A DNA stretch of 27,592 bases from Candidatus Avelusimicrobium stercoris (GTDB taxonomy: Bacteria; Elusimicrobiota; Elusimicrobia; Elusimicrobiales; Elusimicrobiaceae): the NCBI GenBank assembly GCA_002432025.1, contig DJFE01000007.1, positions 1 through 27,592 on the forward strand. Reading direction: 5' to 3'. Below the pieces are notes generated by a model. The model had not been told where the DNA came from. It saw only the letters and a program-made list of their open reading frames with translations, and did no database searches. How positions within the stretch are numbered: the stretch's first letter is position 1; each line of letters opens with the position of its first letter. Shown piece by piece: positions 1 through 7,921 of the stretch. A program made the position numbers and the translations under genes.

Positions 1-185
1 TCCTGGAAAGTCGTAGTCCAGGATCTGTTGTTATAAAATAAGGATTAGATACTGGACAGAAACCTTCCAGTATGACTTCATTAAATAACAACCACTACCC
101 ATAAGGTAGATTCTGAAAACCCTGCGGGCGGCAGATTTTCCGCACTCGTTTGATTTATGAGGCAACACTCCTTTTGTAATGTCGC
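1..185. repeat. Dispersed palindromic repeat element plus a composite tail
   Basis: Positions 1-76 carry two hairpin arms. The first is TCCTGGA / TCCAGGA at 1-23. The second is ATACTGGA / TCCAGTAT ending in ATGAC near 76. The spacer ATAAAATAAGGATTAGAT lies between them. The block is nearly identical to 26567-26658, except that the second loop is shorter. The GTCA start of the element would lie just outside the window. Positions 105-180 form a separate module (ACCCTGCGGGC followed by a CAGATTTTCCGCACTC stretch) that recurs at 13508-13572. No coding signal is visible in 1-258 apart from the end of the neighbouring MGMT gene. Confidence 0.8.
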
Positions 186-258
186 CACCAAACGACAAGG
201 CAAACAACAAAAAAGTTGGATTTATAAAAAGTGAAAAAAGGTAAGAAAAATTAAAAAG

Positions 259-564
259 TTAGCAGTCCCAACGGGCGCGCTTCATATCCACGTGAACAGC
301 GTCTTTAAAGGGTACGCCTTCCGCTAATAAAAGGCTCTTTTGCGCCGCAAAACCGGGGGCTAACCGGCCCGCGTGGTTCACTACCCGGTGGCAGGGATAC
401 TCGCCGTAATATTCGGCGCGGCTTAAAATTTTGCCCACCAGCCGGGAGTTTTTCTCCCGCCCGATTAGAGTTGCAATTTGCCCGTAAGAGGCCACCTTGC
501 CCGAGGGGATTTCCTCCACCACCGACAAGACCTGATAAGCAAGTTCATCTGTTAATTTCCGCAT
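259..564 (-). CDS. MGMT-family DNA alkyltransferase, single-domain
   Basis: A 101-residue protein made only of the C-terminal DNA-binding domain of O6-methylguanine-DNA methyltransferases (Ogt/Ada-C family). The reactive-cysteine motif PCHRV is intact with Cys58. It is preceded by the helix-turn-helix-like stretch GKVASYGQIATLIG (residues 22-36) and the Arg-finger region NSRLVGKIL. In this family the motif cysteine accepts an alkyl group from damaged guanine in a suicide reaction. Alkyltransferase-like (ATL) proteins are similarly short but carry Trp or Ala instead of Cys, so this is a short form that keeps the nucleophile. Full-length Ogt proteins are about 160-180 residues and have an N-terminal domain that is absent here. 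The start ATG at 564 has no clear Shine-Dalgarno sequence. The gene stands alone beside repeats. Family assignment is confident; activity as a true methyltransferase is inferred. Confidence 0.88.
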   Translation of the reverse strand: MRKLTDELAYQVLSVVEEIPSGKVASYGQIATLIGREKNSRLVGKILSRAEYYGEYPCHRVVNHAGRLAPGFAAQKSLLLAEGVPFKDAVHVDMKRARWDC

Positions 565-615
565 ATAAAATTAAGGGCTGATTTTCTGTGCCGTTTCCCC
601 GCGTACAGGTGTTAA

Positions 616-651
616 AAACCCCGGAAGCACAAAGTTATGCCGCCGGGGTTT
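616..651 (-). terminator. Rho-independent terminator after the SWIB gene
   Basis: The stem AAACCCCGG (616-624) pairs with CCGGGGTTT (643-651) around an 18-nt loop. Read on the minus strand it lies about 20 nt after the SWIB stop codon and runs into a short T tract. It separates SWIB from the MGMT gene. Confidence 0.7.
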
Positions 652-670
652 AAATCGTCTTCCAAAGGGC

Positions 671-928
671 TTATTTGGCCAAGTGTTTGGAAAGATATTT
701 GCTCATATCAAACATACTGATTTGTTTTTTGCCTTCAAAAATCGGGGCCAATTTCGCATCAGAGTTGATCATCCGTTTATTTTTGGCATCCTGCAAGCCG
801 TTCTTTTTAATGTATTCCCACATTTTTTTAACAACTTCGGTGCGGGGAAGAGCCGCGGAACCCACTACGGCGGCCAATTCGGCGCTGGGGGTCAACGGGG
901 CCATAAATTTTGCATTTGCTTTTGCCAT
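671..928 (-). CDS. SWIB/MDM2 domain protein
   Basis: An 85-residue protein that is essentially one SWIB (BAF60b/MDM2-like) domain. The family pattern is visible: PLTPSAELAAVVG near residues 11-23, the PRTEVVKKMWEYIKKNGLQD helix (28-47), then NKRMINSDAKLAPIF and a final MFDMSKYLSKHL helix. SWIB domains are best known from eukaryotic chromatin remodelling. Stand-alone bacterial versions occur in Chlamydiae and other phyla, where a DNA- or topoisomerase-linked role has been proposed. It has a good Shine-Dalgarno (AGGAGA, 9 nt before ATG) and its own terminator, so it is probably a separate transcript. A nucleoid-associated or DNA-binding role is inferred from the family only. Confidence 0.9.
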   Translation of the reverse strand: MAKANAKFMAPLTPSAELAAVVGSAALPRTEVVKKMWEYIKKNGLQDAKNKRMINSDAKLAPIFEGKKQISMFDMSKYLSKHLAK

Positions 929-987
929 ATTACTAATTCTCCTATTTGTGTGAAAGATAAATCTCTTTATTAAATTTTAGTATATTT

Positions 988-1024
988 GGAGCCGCTTGGT
1001 AAGGGTTACTTGCCAAACGGCTCC
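988..1024. terminator. Strong hairpin between pckA and the SWIB gene
   Basis: A 16-bp near-perfect stem (GGAGCCG...CGGCTCC continuing into TTGGTAAG / CTTGCCAA) closes a 5-nt loop. It sits 23 nt after the pckA stop. No clean T tract follows on either strand, so it may be an atypical terminator or an mRNA 3'-end stabiliser. Confidence 0.5.
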
Positions 1025-1046
1025 GTTAAATTAACTGACTGCGCGC

Positions 1047-2663
1047 TTATTTTACTTTCGGCGCGGCGGCCAAAACTTCCTTAGAGCAGCCGGATTCGTA
1101 CTTTTTGAAGTTCTCAATGAACGACTTAGCCAAGGACTCATATTTTACCATATATTCTTCCTTGTTGGCCCAAGAGTTCATCGGGTTCAAAATTTCAGAC
1201 GGTACGCCTTCGCAAGAAGTCGGGATTTGGAAGCCAAACACCGGGTCGGTGATGAAGTCCACCTTCGCCAATTTGCCGTCCAAAGCCGCGTTCAAGAGCG
1301 CGCGGGTGTATTTAATGCTGATGCGGTGGCCGACGCCGTAGGGGCCGCCAATCCAGCCCGTGTTGACGAGCCAGCAATCCACTTTGTGCGCTTGAATTTT
1401 CTTTTTGAGAAGTTCGGCATACACAGACGGGTGCAAGGCCATAAACGGACCGCCAAAGCAGGTAGAGAACGTGCTGGTCGGTTCCTTTACGCCTTTTTCC
1501 GTACCGGCCACTTTGGCGGTGTAACCGCTGATAAAGTGGTACAAGGCTTGGTCGGGCGTCAATTTGGAGATAGGCGGCATTACGCCGAACGCATCGCAGG
1601 TCAAGAAGATGATGTTTTTCGGATGCGGAGCGCGTTTGCTTTCCACCGCGTTTTCAATAAAGTTAAGCGGATAGCAGGCGCGGGTGTTTTCGGTCAAGGT
1701 GTCGTCGTCCAAGTTGAGTTTGCCGGTTTCGGGGTCAAAGACCACGTTTTCCAACACGGTGCCGAAGCGCTGCGTGGTGGAGTAAATTTGGGGTTCGGCT
1801 TCTTGGCTCAAACGGATTACTTTGGCATAGCAGCCGCCTTCAAAGTTGAACACGCCTTCATCGTCCCAGCCGTGTTCATCGTCGCCGATGAGGCCGCGGG
1901 TCATATCGGCGGACAAGGTGGTTTTACCCGTACCGGACAAACCAAAGAAGATGGCGCTGTCTTGCTTATCGCCCACATTGGCGGAGCAGTGCATCGTCAT
2001 AATGCCTTTTTGCGGCAAGAGGAAGTTCATTACCGTGAACAAGGATTTCTTGTTTTCGCCGCCGTATTCGGTGCCGATTACCAAGATAATCTTCTTTTCA
2101 AAGTTAATCAAAATCGCGGTTTCGCTGGTGGTACCGTCGGTGGCGGGGTCCACTTTCATTTTGGGGAGGCAGATAAGCGTAAATTCCGGCACGAAGGATT
2201 TTAATTCTTCGCGTTTGGGTTCAATGAACATATTTTTGACAAACAGGTTCGTCCAGGCGCATTCCGTAATGGCGCGCACTTTGAGGCGGGAGGCTTCGCT
2301 GGAACCGACATACGCATCGCGGGCAAAGAGGTCTTTGTCCTTTACATATTCTTTTACCTTGGCGAAGATTTTGTCAAAGTATTCGGGTTTAATACCTTTG
2401 TTGCTTTTGTTATAAAAGAGTTTACCTTCAATGTCTTTGGTTTCCACGAAGAAGCGGTCGTTCGGGCTGCGGCCGGTGTGTTTGCCGGTGCTTACGCACA
2501 GCGGGCCCCCGTACACCACATTGGCTTCTTTGCGGTCCAAGGCTTCTTGGTACAAAGCCGGAGTGGAATAGTTCCAGTACACGGTTTTATTGGTAGAAAT
2601 ACCGGCGTGTTCCAAACCATAATCCGGTTTAAAGAAATCCGGTTTAGCATTTAATGTTTTCAT
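1047..2663 (-). CDS. pckA: Phosphoenolpyruvate carboxykinase (ATP)
   Basis: A 538-residue cytosolic enzyme that interconverts oxaloacetate + ATP and PEP + CO2 + ADP; the usual length is about 540. The ATP-type P-loop GLSGTGKTT is at residues 241-249. The substrate-site motif TGRSPNDR (63-70, including Arg65) and the acidic metal-binding segment GDDEHGWDDEG (260-270) are also present. In fermenting anaerobes the enzyme often runs towards oxaloacetate and makes ATP while fixing CO2; the direction here cannot be read from sequence. It starts one base after the stop of the aminotransferase gene, with its Shine-Dalgarno (GAGGGA) inside that gene's end, so the two are co-translated. Aspartate deamination upstream would supply the same oxaloacetate pool. 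Confidence 0.98.
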   Translation of the reverse strand: MKTLNAKPDFFKPDYGLEHAGISTNKTVYWNYSTPALYQEALDRKEANVVYGGPLCVSTGKHTGRSPNDRFFVETKDIEGKLFYNKSNKGIKPEYFDKIFAKVKEYVKDKDLFARDAYVGSSEASRLKVRAITECAWTNLFVKNMFIEPKREELKSFVPEFTLICLPKMKVDPATDGTTSETAILINFEKKIILVIGTEYGGENKKSLFTVMNFLLPQKGIMTMHCSANVGDKQDSAIFFGLSGTGKTTLSADMTRGLIGDDEHGWDDEGVFNFEGGCYAKVIRLSQEAEPQIYSTTQRFGTVLENVVFDPETGKLNLDDDTLTENTRACYPLNFIENAVESKRAPHPKNIIFLTCDAFGVMPPISKLTPDQALYHFISGYTAKVAGTEKGVKEPTSTFSTCFGGPFMALHPSVYAELLKKKIQAHKVDCWLVNTGWIGGPYGVGHRISIKYTRALLNAALDGKLAKVDFITDPVFGFQIPTSCEGVPSEILNPMNSWANKEEYMVKYESLAKSFIENFKKYESGCSKEVLAAAPKVK

Positions 2664-2664
2664 T

Positions 2665-3873
2665 TTAATCCCTCGTAACTAATTTATCCCCGATTTTTAT
2701 TTCGTTCGGGGCGGTTTTATCCAGCGCCCAGCGTATGCGGCGTACGCCCTCAATAATGGAGGCTTTGTCCGCACAGAAACTGACGCGCAGGTACCCTTCC
2801 GCTCCAAACGCTTTTCCGGGCACTACGGCCACCAACGCCTTTTCCAGCAAATACTGCGCAAGCGCATTGGAATCATCGTTATAGTGGCTAAAATCTATGA
2901 ACGAATAGAAGGTTCCCTGCGGCTTTTGCACACGCACATTGGGAATCTTGGCAACCTCGGCGAGCAGCGCATCGCGGTTTTCCTGCAATACGCGCCGAAG
3001 GTCCGCCACTACATTTTGGTCGCCCATTAGGGCGGCGGCCGCAGCGGTTTCGCTCAAATCGCTGTTGCAGGACGTGCTTTGCGCCTGCATACGGCCCATA
3101 GCGGCAATAAGCGGTTTATTCGCACTCACCGCCCAACCGATACGGAGCCCGGTCAAGCCGTAGAGTTTTGATACACCGTTAATGATAATTAAATTTTCCG
3201 CCGCCTGCGCATATTGGCAGGGGTTCGGCGTGGTTTGTCCGTCAAAAACGAGTTCGCGGTAAATATCGTCCATTACCAAAAAGATTTGGTTGGCTTCGGC
3301 AAATTCCACAATGGTTTTTACAAAATCCGCGCTGTAAATTTGGCCCGACGGATTGCACGGGCTGTTAATCAAAATGGCTTTGGTTTTAGGCGTAACGGCC
3401 TTTAAAATTTGTTCGGCCTTTACCATTAACCCTTCCGCCGGGCGTACGATAACGGGCGTTCCCCCCGCCATACGCACCATTTCGGGGTAACTTACCCAAA
3501 AAGGGGCCGGGAAAATGACTTCGTCGCCGGGGTTTACCGCGGCAAGCAAAAAGTTAAAAAGCGCCTGCTTCGCCCCCGCGGACACGAGGACATTGGCGGG
3601 CTCGTAACGGCGGGCATATTGGTTAAGCGTATAATGCAAAACGGCTTTTTTCAACTCCGGCGTGCCGGAGGAAGGAGAATATTTAATTTTGCGGCTTTGC
3701 GCTTTTTTAATAATCGCATCCACCGCCGCCTGCGGGGCCGGATAAGTGGGCTCTCCGCCGCCCAAGTGAATTACGGGCTGCCCGGCGGCCTTTAAGGCGC
3801 GGGCCGCTGCGTTTATTTTTAAGGTCGGCGAGTCGCCGATTGTGTCAGCCAATTTGCTTAAAATCAGACTCAT
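2665..3873 (-). CDS. Class I/II pyridoxal-phosphate aminotransferase, aspartate aminotransferase-like
   Basis: A 402-residue fold-type I aminotransferase. Visible motifs are LGGGEPTYPAP (37-47), the PFWVSYP substrate/PLP stacking segment (Trp126), NSPCNPSG (Asn174), the MDDIY segment (201-205), the Schiff-base lysine in NGVSKLYG (Lys236) and TGLRIGW (Arg244). The pattern is that of the prokaryotic type Ib aspartate aminotransferase, which swaps amino groups between aspartate and 2-oxoglutarate; other amino acids cannot be excluded. An upstream ATG at 3894 exists, but the ATG at 3873 has a strong GTAGGGGG Shine-Dalgarno at good spacing, so I place the start there. It is the first gene of an operon with pckA, pointing to aspartate/oxaloacetate metabolism. 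Confidence 0.93.
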   Translation of the reverse strand: MSLILSKLADTIGDSPTLKINAAARALKAAGQPVIHLGGGEPTYPAPQAAVDAIIKKAQSRKIKYSPSSGTPELKKAVLHYTLNQYARRYEPANVLVSAGAKQALFNFLLAAVNPGDEVIFPAPFWVSYPEMVRMAGGTPVIVRPAEGLMVKAEQILKAVTPKTKAILINSPCNPSGQIYSADFVKTIVEFAEANQIFLVMDDIYRELVFDGQTTPNPCQYAQAAENLIIINGVSKLYGLTGLRIGWAVSANKPLIAAMGRMQAQSTSCNSDLSETAAAAALMGDQNVVADLRRVLQENRDALLAEVAKIPNVRVQKPQGTFYSFIDFSHYNDDSNALAQYLLEKALVAVVPGKAFGAEGYLRVSFCADKASIIEGVRRIRWALDKTAPNEIKIGDKLVTRD

Positions 3874-3940
3874 ACTTTTTCCCCCTACGCTCATTGTAAC
3901 ATTTAATTACGCCCAAAGAACGCTTTTTTGGAAGAAGATA

Positions 3941-3972
3941 AAAATCCCCGCCGGACTAAAAGCGGGGATTTT
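3941..3972 (-). terminator. Rho-independent terminator of the 846-residue secreted protein gene
   Basis: An 11-bp perfect stem AAAATCCCCGC (3941-3951) / GCGGGGATTTT (3962-3972) with a 10-nt loop lies 14 nt after the stop on the minus strand and ends in a T-rich stem. Confidence 0.85.
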
Positions 3973-3985
3973 ACTAAAAAAGGCT

Positions 3986-6526
3986 TTATTTTTCGGTCTT
4001 TTCTGCCGGTTTTACCACACGGTCTTGCACCTGTTCGCTAAACGTCAGGCGGTCGCGGTGAATCGCGCCGGAAAGAGCCGGAACTTCCTTGCGGACGTAA
4101 TACGCTTTTTCCAAATAAGGTTTCCAGCCGTTAAAGCGCAGGCGGTAAACCGTTTTAAGCGGATAAAAATCGGGCGTAAAAAGCGCCAAATATCCGCCGA
4201 GTCCGCCACCCGTTAAATAATCCGGTACCACCCCTGTATAAGCCCCCAAGCGGGCAAAGGGATAAATAGTCGCCTTTAAGTGAGGAATATTTAAGAGGGC
4301 TTTATCCGCTTGGCGCACGTCCAGCAAATCGCGCGTGGGGTCCAATCCGTCGCCCACCATTGTCCCGGCGCGGACTTGATCCACATCCGGCTTTTTTAAA
4401 TCCTTTAAATACGGCACGGATTTTAAGGTTTGCACACGCGGTTGGAGGGTTTTTAAATCAAAGGTTACCACTTTTACATTGGTAAAATTTTGCGGTTCAA
4501 AACGGCTGACGGTAGAAGTGCCGTCGTAATTTTTTTCCACACGGCCCATATAACCGCCGTCGCCAAATGCGGCCTGACAAACGCCGCCCACTTTATCAAA
4601 GTTGTTTACCTTCATCGTCAGCGAAGAGGGACCTTCGTCCTCCGCTCCGGCCAAGCAGTCCAAATACGGGCTGTCCGCCGCCGCGCCGCCAAACCCCTTT
4701 TCAAACTCGGTGCGCATTACATCGCCAAATTGGCCCAGCGTTAAATACTGGGACGAGTTGCCCAATACTAACCAATTTTGAACCTTATCCCACCAAGTTG
4801 TTTTTTCGGGGCGGCCGACGTATTCGGCTGCGGCCAAGTTGCGACGTTCGTTTTCCCAAGACACCCAGCGGTCGCTGTTCAAATAAAATTCGGGGGTTTT
4901 GCCTTCTTTAAAAAACGCGGTAGAGCGCGTTTGCGTAAAGTAATCACGCAAACTGACCTTGGTGCCGTCTTCCAGTACTACGGGCTCGTTCCACAGACGG
5001 TTTACCATTTCGCGGTCCGCCTTTAAACCGGGGCGGTTAATAGCCACTTCAATTTTGTGCCAGTTGGCGCGCAAACCGTTTGTAAGGGCCGGGCTGTTTT
5101 TATAGGCAAAGCCCTGCTTAAAACTGTAATCAGCCATACTGCTGACGAGGTCTTTGAGTTCCATATCAAACTCGTAAAGCGTGTTTTCCCCGTCGGCCAG
5201 TTCCACAAAGCGTTTTACGTTTTCGTTAAATTTATTTTTATAATATCCAGCAGGCAGGCGGCGCGTGCCCTCAATCAAGCGCGCATCGTACATAAAGTCC
5301 GGCAGGCGGCCCTTCTCGCGGATTGGGGTTAAAATTACGCGCTCGGCTTCGTCCAAGGGCATATAATACAAAAATTCCATTAAGTTGTTGGCCTTGGCGG
5401 GCGACATCCCCATAATGGCTTCCACTTGGTTGCGCGGTTTAAAATATCCGGTTTTAAAGGAAATCAGCCAATCGCGCACCAAACTGTCCTCGTCGCGCAG
5501 GCCGGACGGATAAACCTTGCTGACCAACCCGGGGCGCGGTTTTTCGTCCAACACCGGAATAACGGGGTCATAGGATAGCGCATCTTCTTGAACGGACTGC
5601 GCCGCAGGTTCCTGCTCCGCGGGTTCCGCCGGGGCTTGCACGGGCGTATCAGTGGCGGCGGGCTTTTGCGCCGCAGGCGATACGGGTTTAGTTTGCGCTT
5701 TTTTGGGCAAGCGGCGTTCATAGGCGGACAGCACCCATTTATTCGTCGCCTCAACGGTAAATTTACCATTTAATCTGGAAAGGGGTCCCAACGGAACGGA
5801 CATCTCGTTTACGCGTTCCACCGGGGCATAGGCCGTATGGCTATGTACCTTAACCGGGAAATTGTAATGCGTCAAAAATTCGTTAATGGTTTCCAACGCC
5901 ACGGTGGGTTGTGCATTGGACAAAACCTTTTCCAACATCGGGTACATCCCCAGCGCAATCAAGGAACGCGACACCGTAGTTAAGGCTATCGGCTCCAAGG
6001 CAGAACCCGCAAACGCTTGGTACGAAGCCAGTAATAATTGGATATCGTCCACCGAGCCGTAAATACCGATAGCGGCCATATCCTCCAAGGCCTTATAAGC
6101 GGCCAAAACGGCGGGATGATTGTGATTCTTCAAAATATCTTCGGCGGTGGCGTACTTGTTTAAATGCGCAATTTGCAATTGGATATTAATTAAATCGGTG
6201 CGGTACGGCTTTACCGCGGGCAGGGCGGAGGCGTGCATTAGCGCAGGGCTTTTAAGCAATACGCGTGCAATAGTCGCTTCGTCCACCTGCTGGGAAACGG
6301 ACAAGCGCACCGCCGCATTGGGAATCGGCACCGAAAACCGGGGCGTTTGAAGAGCCGCAGCCGGGACTTTGGCTTTCGGAACGGCCACTTTGGGGATTTT
6401 TACTTCTGCCACTTTCGGGGCTTTCTTTAGCGCCCCGACACCCTTTTTAATATTTTTTAAAGGGTTGCCCGCCCACACAGAGGAACAAATCGCCATACTT
6501 ATAAAAACGGCTAAAAACACTCTCAT
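3986..6526 (-). CDS. Large secreted protein of unknown function
   Basis: An 846-residue protein I do not recognise. It begins with a clear Sec signal peptide (MRVFLAVFISMAICSSVWA, cleavage likely after Ala19). A Lys/Pro/Ala-rich stretch follows (25-60), then a mostly helical N-terminal region (80-270), an Ala/Pro/Glu/Gln low-complexity linker (about 274-317) and a large mixed C-terminal region (330-846) with many aromatic and charged residues. No membrane anchor or recognisable catalytic motif is seen. The C-terminal part contains only a few Cys residues. The Shine-Dalgarno AAGGA lies 7-8 nt before ATG. It is transcribed alone, with a terminator at 3941-3972. Its size, export signal and two-domain layout with a Pro/Ala linker suggest a periplasmic or surface protein; any more specific role would be a guess. 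Confidence 0.85.
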   Translation of the reverse strand: MRVFLAVFISMAICSSVWAGNPLKNIKKGVGALKKAPKVAEVKIPKVAVPKAKVPAAALQTPRFSVPIPNAAVRLSVSQQVDEATIARVLLKSPALMHASALPAVKPYRTDLINIQLQIAHLNKYATAEDILKNHNHPAVLAAYKALEDMAAIGIYGSVDDIQLLLASYQAFAGSALEPIALTTVSRSLIALGMYPMLEKVLSNAQPTVALETINEFLTHYNFPVKVHSHTAYAPVERVNEMSVPLGPLSRLNGKFTVEATNKWVLSAYERRLPKKAQTKPVSPAAQKPAATDTPVQAPAEPAEQEPAAQSVQEDALSYDPVIPVLDEKPRPGLVSKVYPSGLRDEDSLVRDWLISFKTGYFKPRNQVEAIMGMSPAKANNLMEFLYYMPLDEAERVILTPIREKGRLPDFMYDARLIEGTRRLPAGYYKNKFNENVKRFVELADGENTLYEFDMELKDLVSSMADYSFKQGFAYKNSPALTNGLRANWHKIEVAINRPGLKADREMVNRLWNEPVVLEDGTKVSLRDYFTQTRSTAFFKEGKTPEFYLNSDRWVSWENERRNLAAAEYVGRPEKTTWWDKVQNWLVLGNSSQYLTLGQFGDVMRTEFEKGFGGAAADSPYLDCLAGAEDEGPSSLTMKVNNFDKVGGVCQAAFGDGGYMGRVEKNYDGTSTVSRFEPQNFTNVKVVTFDLKTLQPRVQTLKSVPYLKDLKKPDVDQVRAGTMVGDGLDPTRDLLDVRQADKALLNIPHLKATIYPFARLGAYTGVVPDYLTGGGLGGYLALFTPDFYPLKTVYRLRFNGWKPYLEKAYYVRKEVPALSGAIHRDRLTFSEQVQDRVVKPAEKTEK

Positions 6527-6588
6527 ATATTATCCTTTACGGCAAAATTATTTCCATTATATTATTCAACATATCCGCCCCTAAAACA

Positions 6589-6625
6589 AGGGCCATTGGC
6601 CCTACTCAGCGGGACCAATGGTCCT
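6589..6625 (-). terminator. Terminator-like double palindrome after mrp
   Basis: AGGGCCATTGGCCCT (6589-6603) and GGGACCAATGGTCCT (6611-6625) are each palindromic, and they also pair with each other with one mismatch and one wobble. On the minus strand the structure lies about 20 nt after the mrp stop and is followed by TTGTTTTA, which fits a terminator. The internal palindromes allow an alternative cruciform or two-hairpin fold. Confidence 0.6.
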
Positions 6626-6645
6626 ATAATCGGTTAGGCCCCTTT

Positions 6646-7473
6646 TTACAAAGCGGCAAGTTTATCAGCCAGTGGGTTTACGGCGTCCTCGCGCACGGTT
6701 TCTATGCGCCCCGCATCCACCGCCTGCGCGGCAGACGGGTCTATCGGCAAGCGGACCACGGGCGAAAGCCCAAAGGTTTTGCCCAGTTCTTCGGCGCGGC
6801 TTTTGCCAAAGACGGAGATTTCCTTTCCGCAATCGGGGCATTTTAGATAACTCATATTTTCCACCAACCCCAAAACGGGCACGTTCATCATTTTAGCCAT
6901 TTTAACGGCCTTGCCCACAATCATCTGCACCAGTTCCTGCGGCGAGGATACAATGACAATACCGTCAATCGGCAGACTTTGGAACACCGTCAGCGTTACA
7001 TCCCCCGTGCCGGGCGGCATATCAATAAACAAATAATCCACATCCTGCCAAATGACGTCCGTCCAAAATTGGCGCACCGTACCCGTAATCAACGCCCCGC
7101 GCCAAATGACGGGGTCAGTCTCGTGCTCCAAGAGCAAATTTAAAGACATTACCTGTATGCCCGTTTGGGTTTTAACCGGGTAAATTCCGTTCTGGTCGCC
7201 AGTGGCGCGTTCGTGCAGGCCGAACATTTTAGGCACGGACGGACCCGTAATATCGGCATCCAGCACGCCGCACGAAAACCCTCTGCGTGCCATTTCCGAG
7301 GCTAACAGCCCCGTAACAAAACTTTTGCCCACGCCGCCTTTGCCACTCACCACGCCAATAACGTGTTTTATATGGCTTAATTTATGCGGTTTTTCCTTGG
7401 GCATTGCCTGGGCGTTATGCCCGGCACATCCGCTTTTGCAAGCGGCGCAATCGTGATTACAACTTTCGATCAT
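6646..7473 (-). CDS. Mrp/NBP35-family iron-sulfur carrier ATPase
   Basis: A 275-residue ParA/MinD-superfamily ATPase of the Mrp/ApbC/NBP35 group, thought to carry Fe-S clusters to target apo-proteins in the cytosol. The deviant Walker A motif GKGGVGKS is at 44-51, the switch/Walker B region DADITGPS lies near 72-79, and DMPPGTGD is near 151-158. The CPDC pair (Cys212, Cys215) matches the bridging-cluster CXXC of the family. The N-terminus has four cysteines (Cys5, 9, 12, 16) resembling the NBP35 N-terminal cluster site rather than the DUF59 domain of many bacterial Mrp proteins. It follows the GDYXXLXY gene by 10 bp with a GGGGGA Shine-Dalgarno, so it is probably the last gene of that operon. 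Confidence 0.93.
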   Translation of the reverse strand: MIESCNHDCAACKSGCAGHNAQAMPKEKPHKLSHIKHVIGVVSGKGGVGKSFVTGLLASEMARRGFSCGVLDADITGPSVPKMFGLHERATGDQNGIYPVKTQTGIQVMSLNLLLEHETDPVIWRGALITGTVRQFWTDVIWQDVDYLFIDMPPGTGDVTLTVFQSLPIDGIVIVSSPQELVQMIVGKAVKMAKMMNVPVLGLVENMSYLKCPDCGKEISVFGKSRAEELGKTFGLSPVVRLPIDPSAAQAVDAGRIETVREDAVNPLADKLAAL

Positions 7474-7483
7474 ATATTCCCCC

Positions 7484-7921
7484 TTACAGCAATTTTAACT
7501 TTTCATCCGCCAGCCCGCTAATTAAAAAGCGGCCGTCCGGCAAGCGTTTTAACTGCGCATAGGCGGCGGTGTCGTACTTTTTGGCGGTTCCTTCTTTAAA
7601 ATAAAACTGGTGCGGCAAACGCCCCGTGATACGGTGTACCGGAATAACAAGCGGTTTATCCGTTTTGACGTTCCCCGCCACACCGCGCTCATCCACGTAC
7701 AGCGTTACTTCTTTGACGGGTGCTTTTTCAACAATAAACTCCCACTCAAAAGAGTAATTTAACTGCATATATTCCCCACTCATTAACGCCAAGGGATCCC
7801 GGTTTTCTATTTTAAAATAAAAGGTCTGTGCCTTTTTCAGCGCGTGCTGGGTATAAATGGCATAGCCCCCAAAGCACACCGCCAAACAAATAGCATAAAG
7901 GAAAATTAGTTTATTTCGCAT
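7484..7921 (-). CDS. GDYXXLXY-domain membrane-anchored protein
   Basis: A protein of about 145 residues with one N-terminal membrane segment (residues 4-24) and then the family signature, here GEYMQLNY (49-56), which names the GDYXXLXY family. The rest is beta-rich and probably periplasmic. The function of the family is unknown. The longest reading frame starts at 7993, but the ATG at 7921 gives a normal N-terminus, has GGAGG four bases upstream and overlaps the DUF4401 gene by only 11 bp, so I use it. In other bacteria this family is found beside DUF2157 and DUF4401 proteins exactly as here, which suggests that the three form one membrane system. Confidence 0.88.
   Translation of the reverse strand: MRNKLIFLYAICLAVCFGGYAIYTQHALKKAQTFYFKIENRDPLALMSGEYMQLNYSFEWEFIVEKAPVKEVTLYVDERGVAGNVKTDKPLVIPVHRITGRLPHQFYFKEGTAKKYDTAAYAQLKRLPDGRFLISGLADEKLKLL

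Noticed and set aside
1227..2204. A 325-codon plus-strand open frame antisense to pckA
   Set aside because: It lies wholly within pckA, has biased His/Gly/Arg/Phe composition typical of the reverse frame of a GC-rich gene, and no ribosome site.
5464..5769. A 101-codon minus-strand frame within the 846-residue protein gene
   Set aside because: Out-of-frame shadow of the Pro/Ala-rich linker of the real gene.
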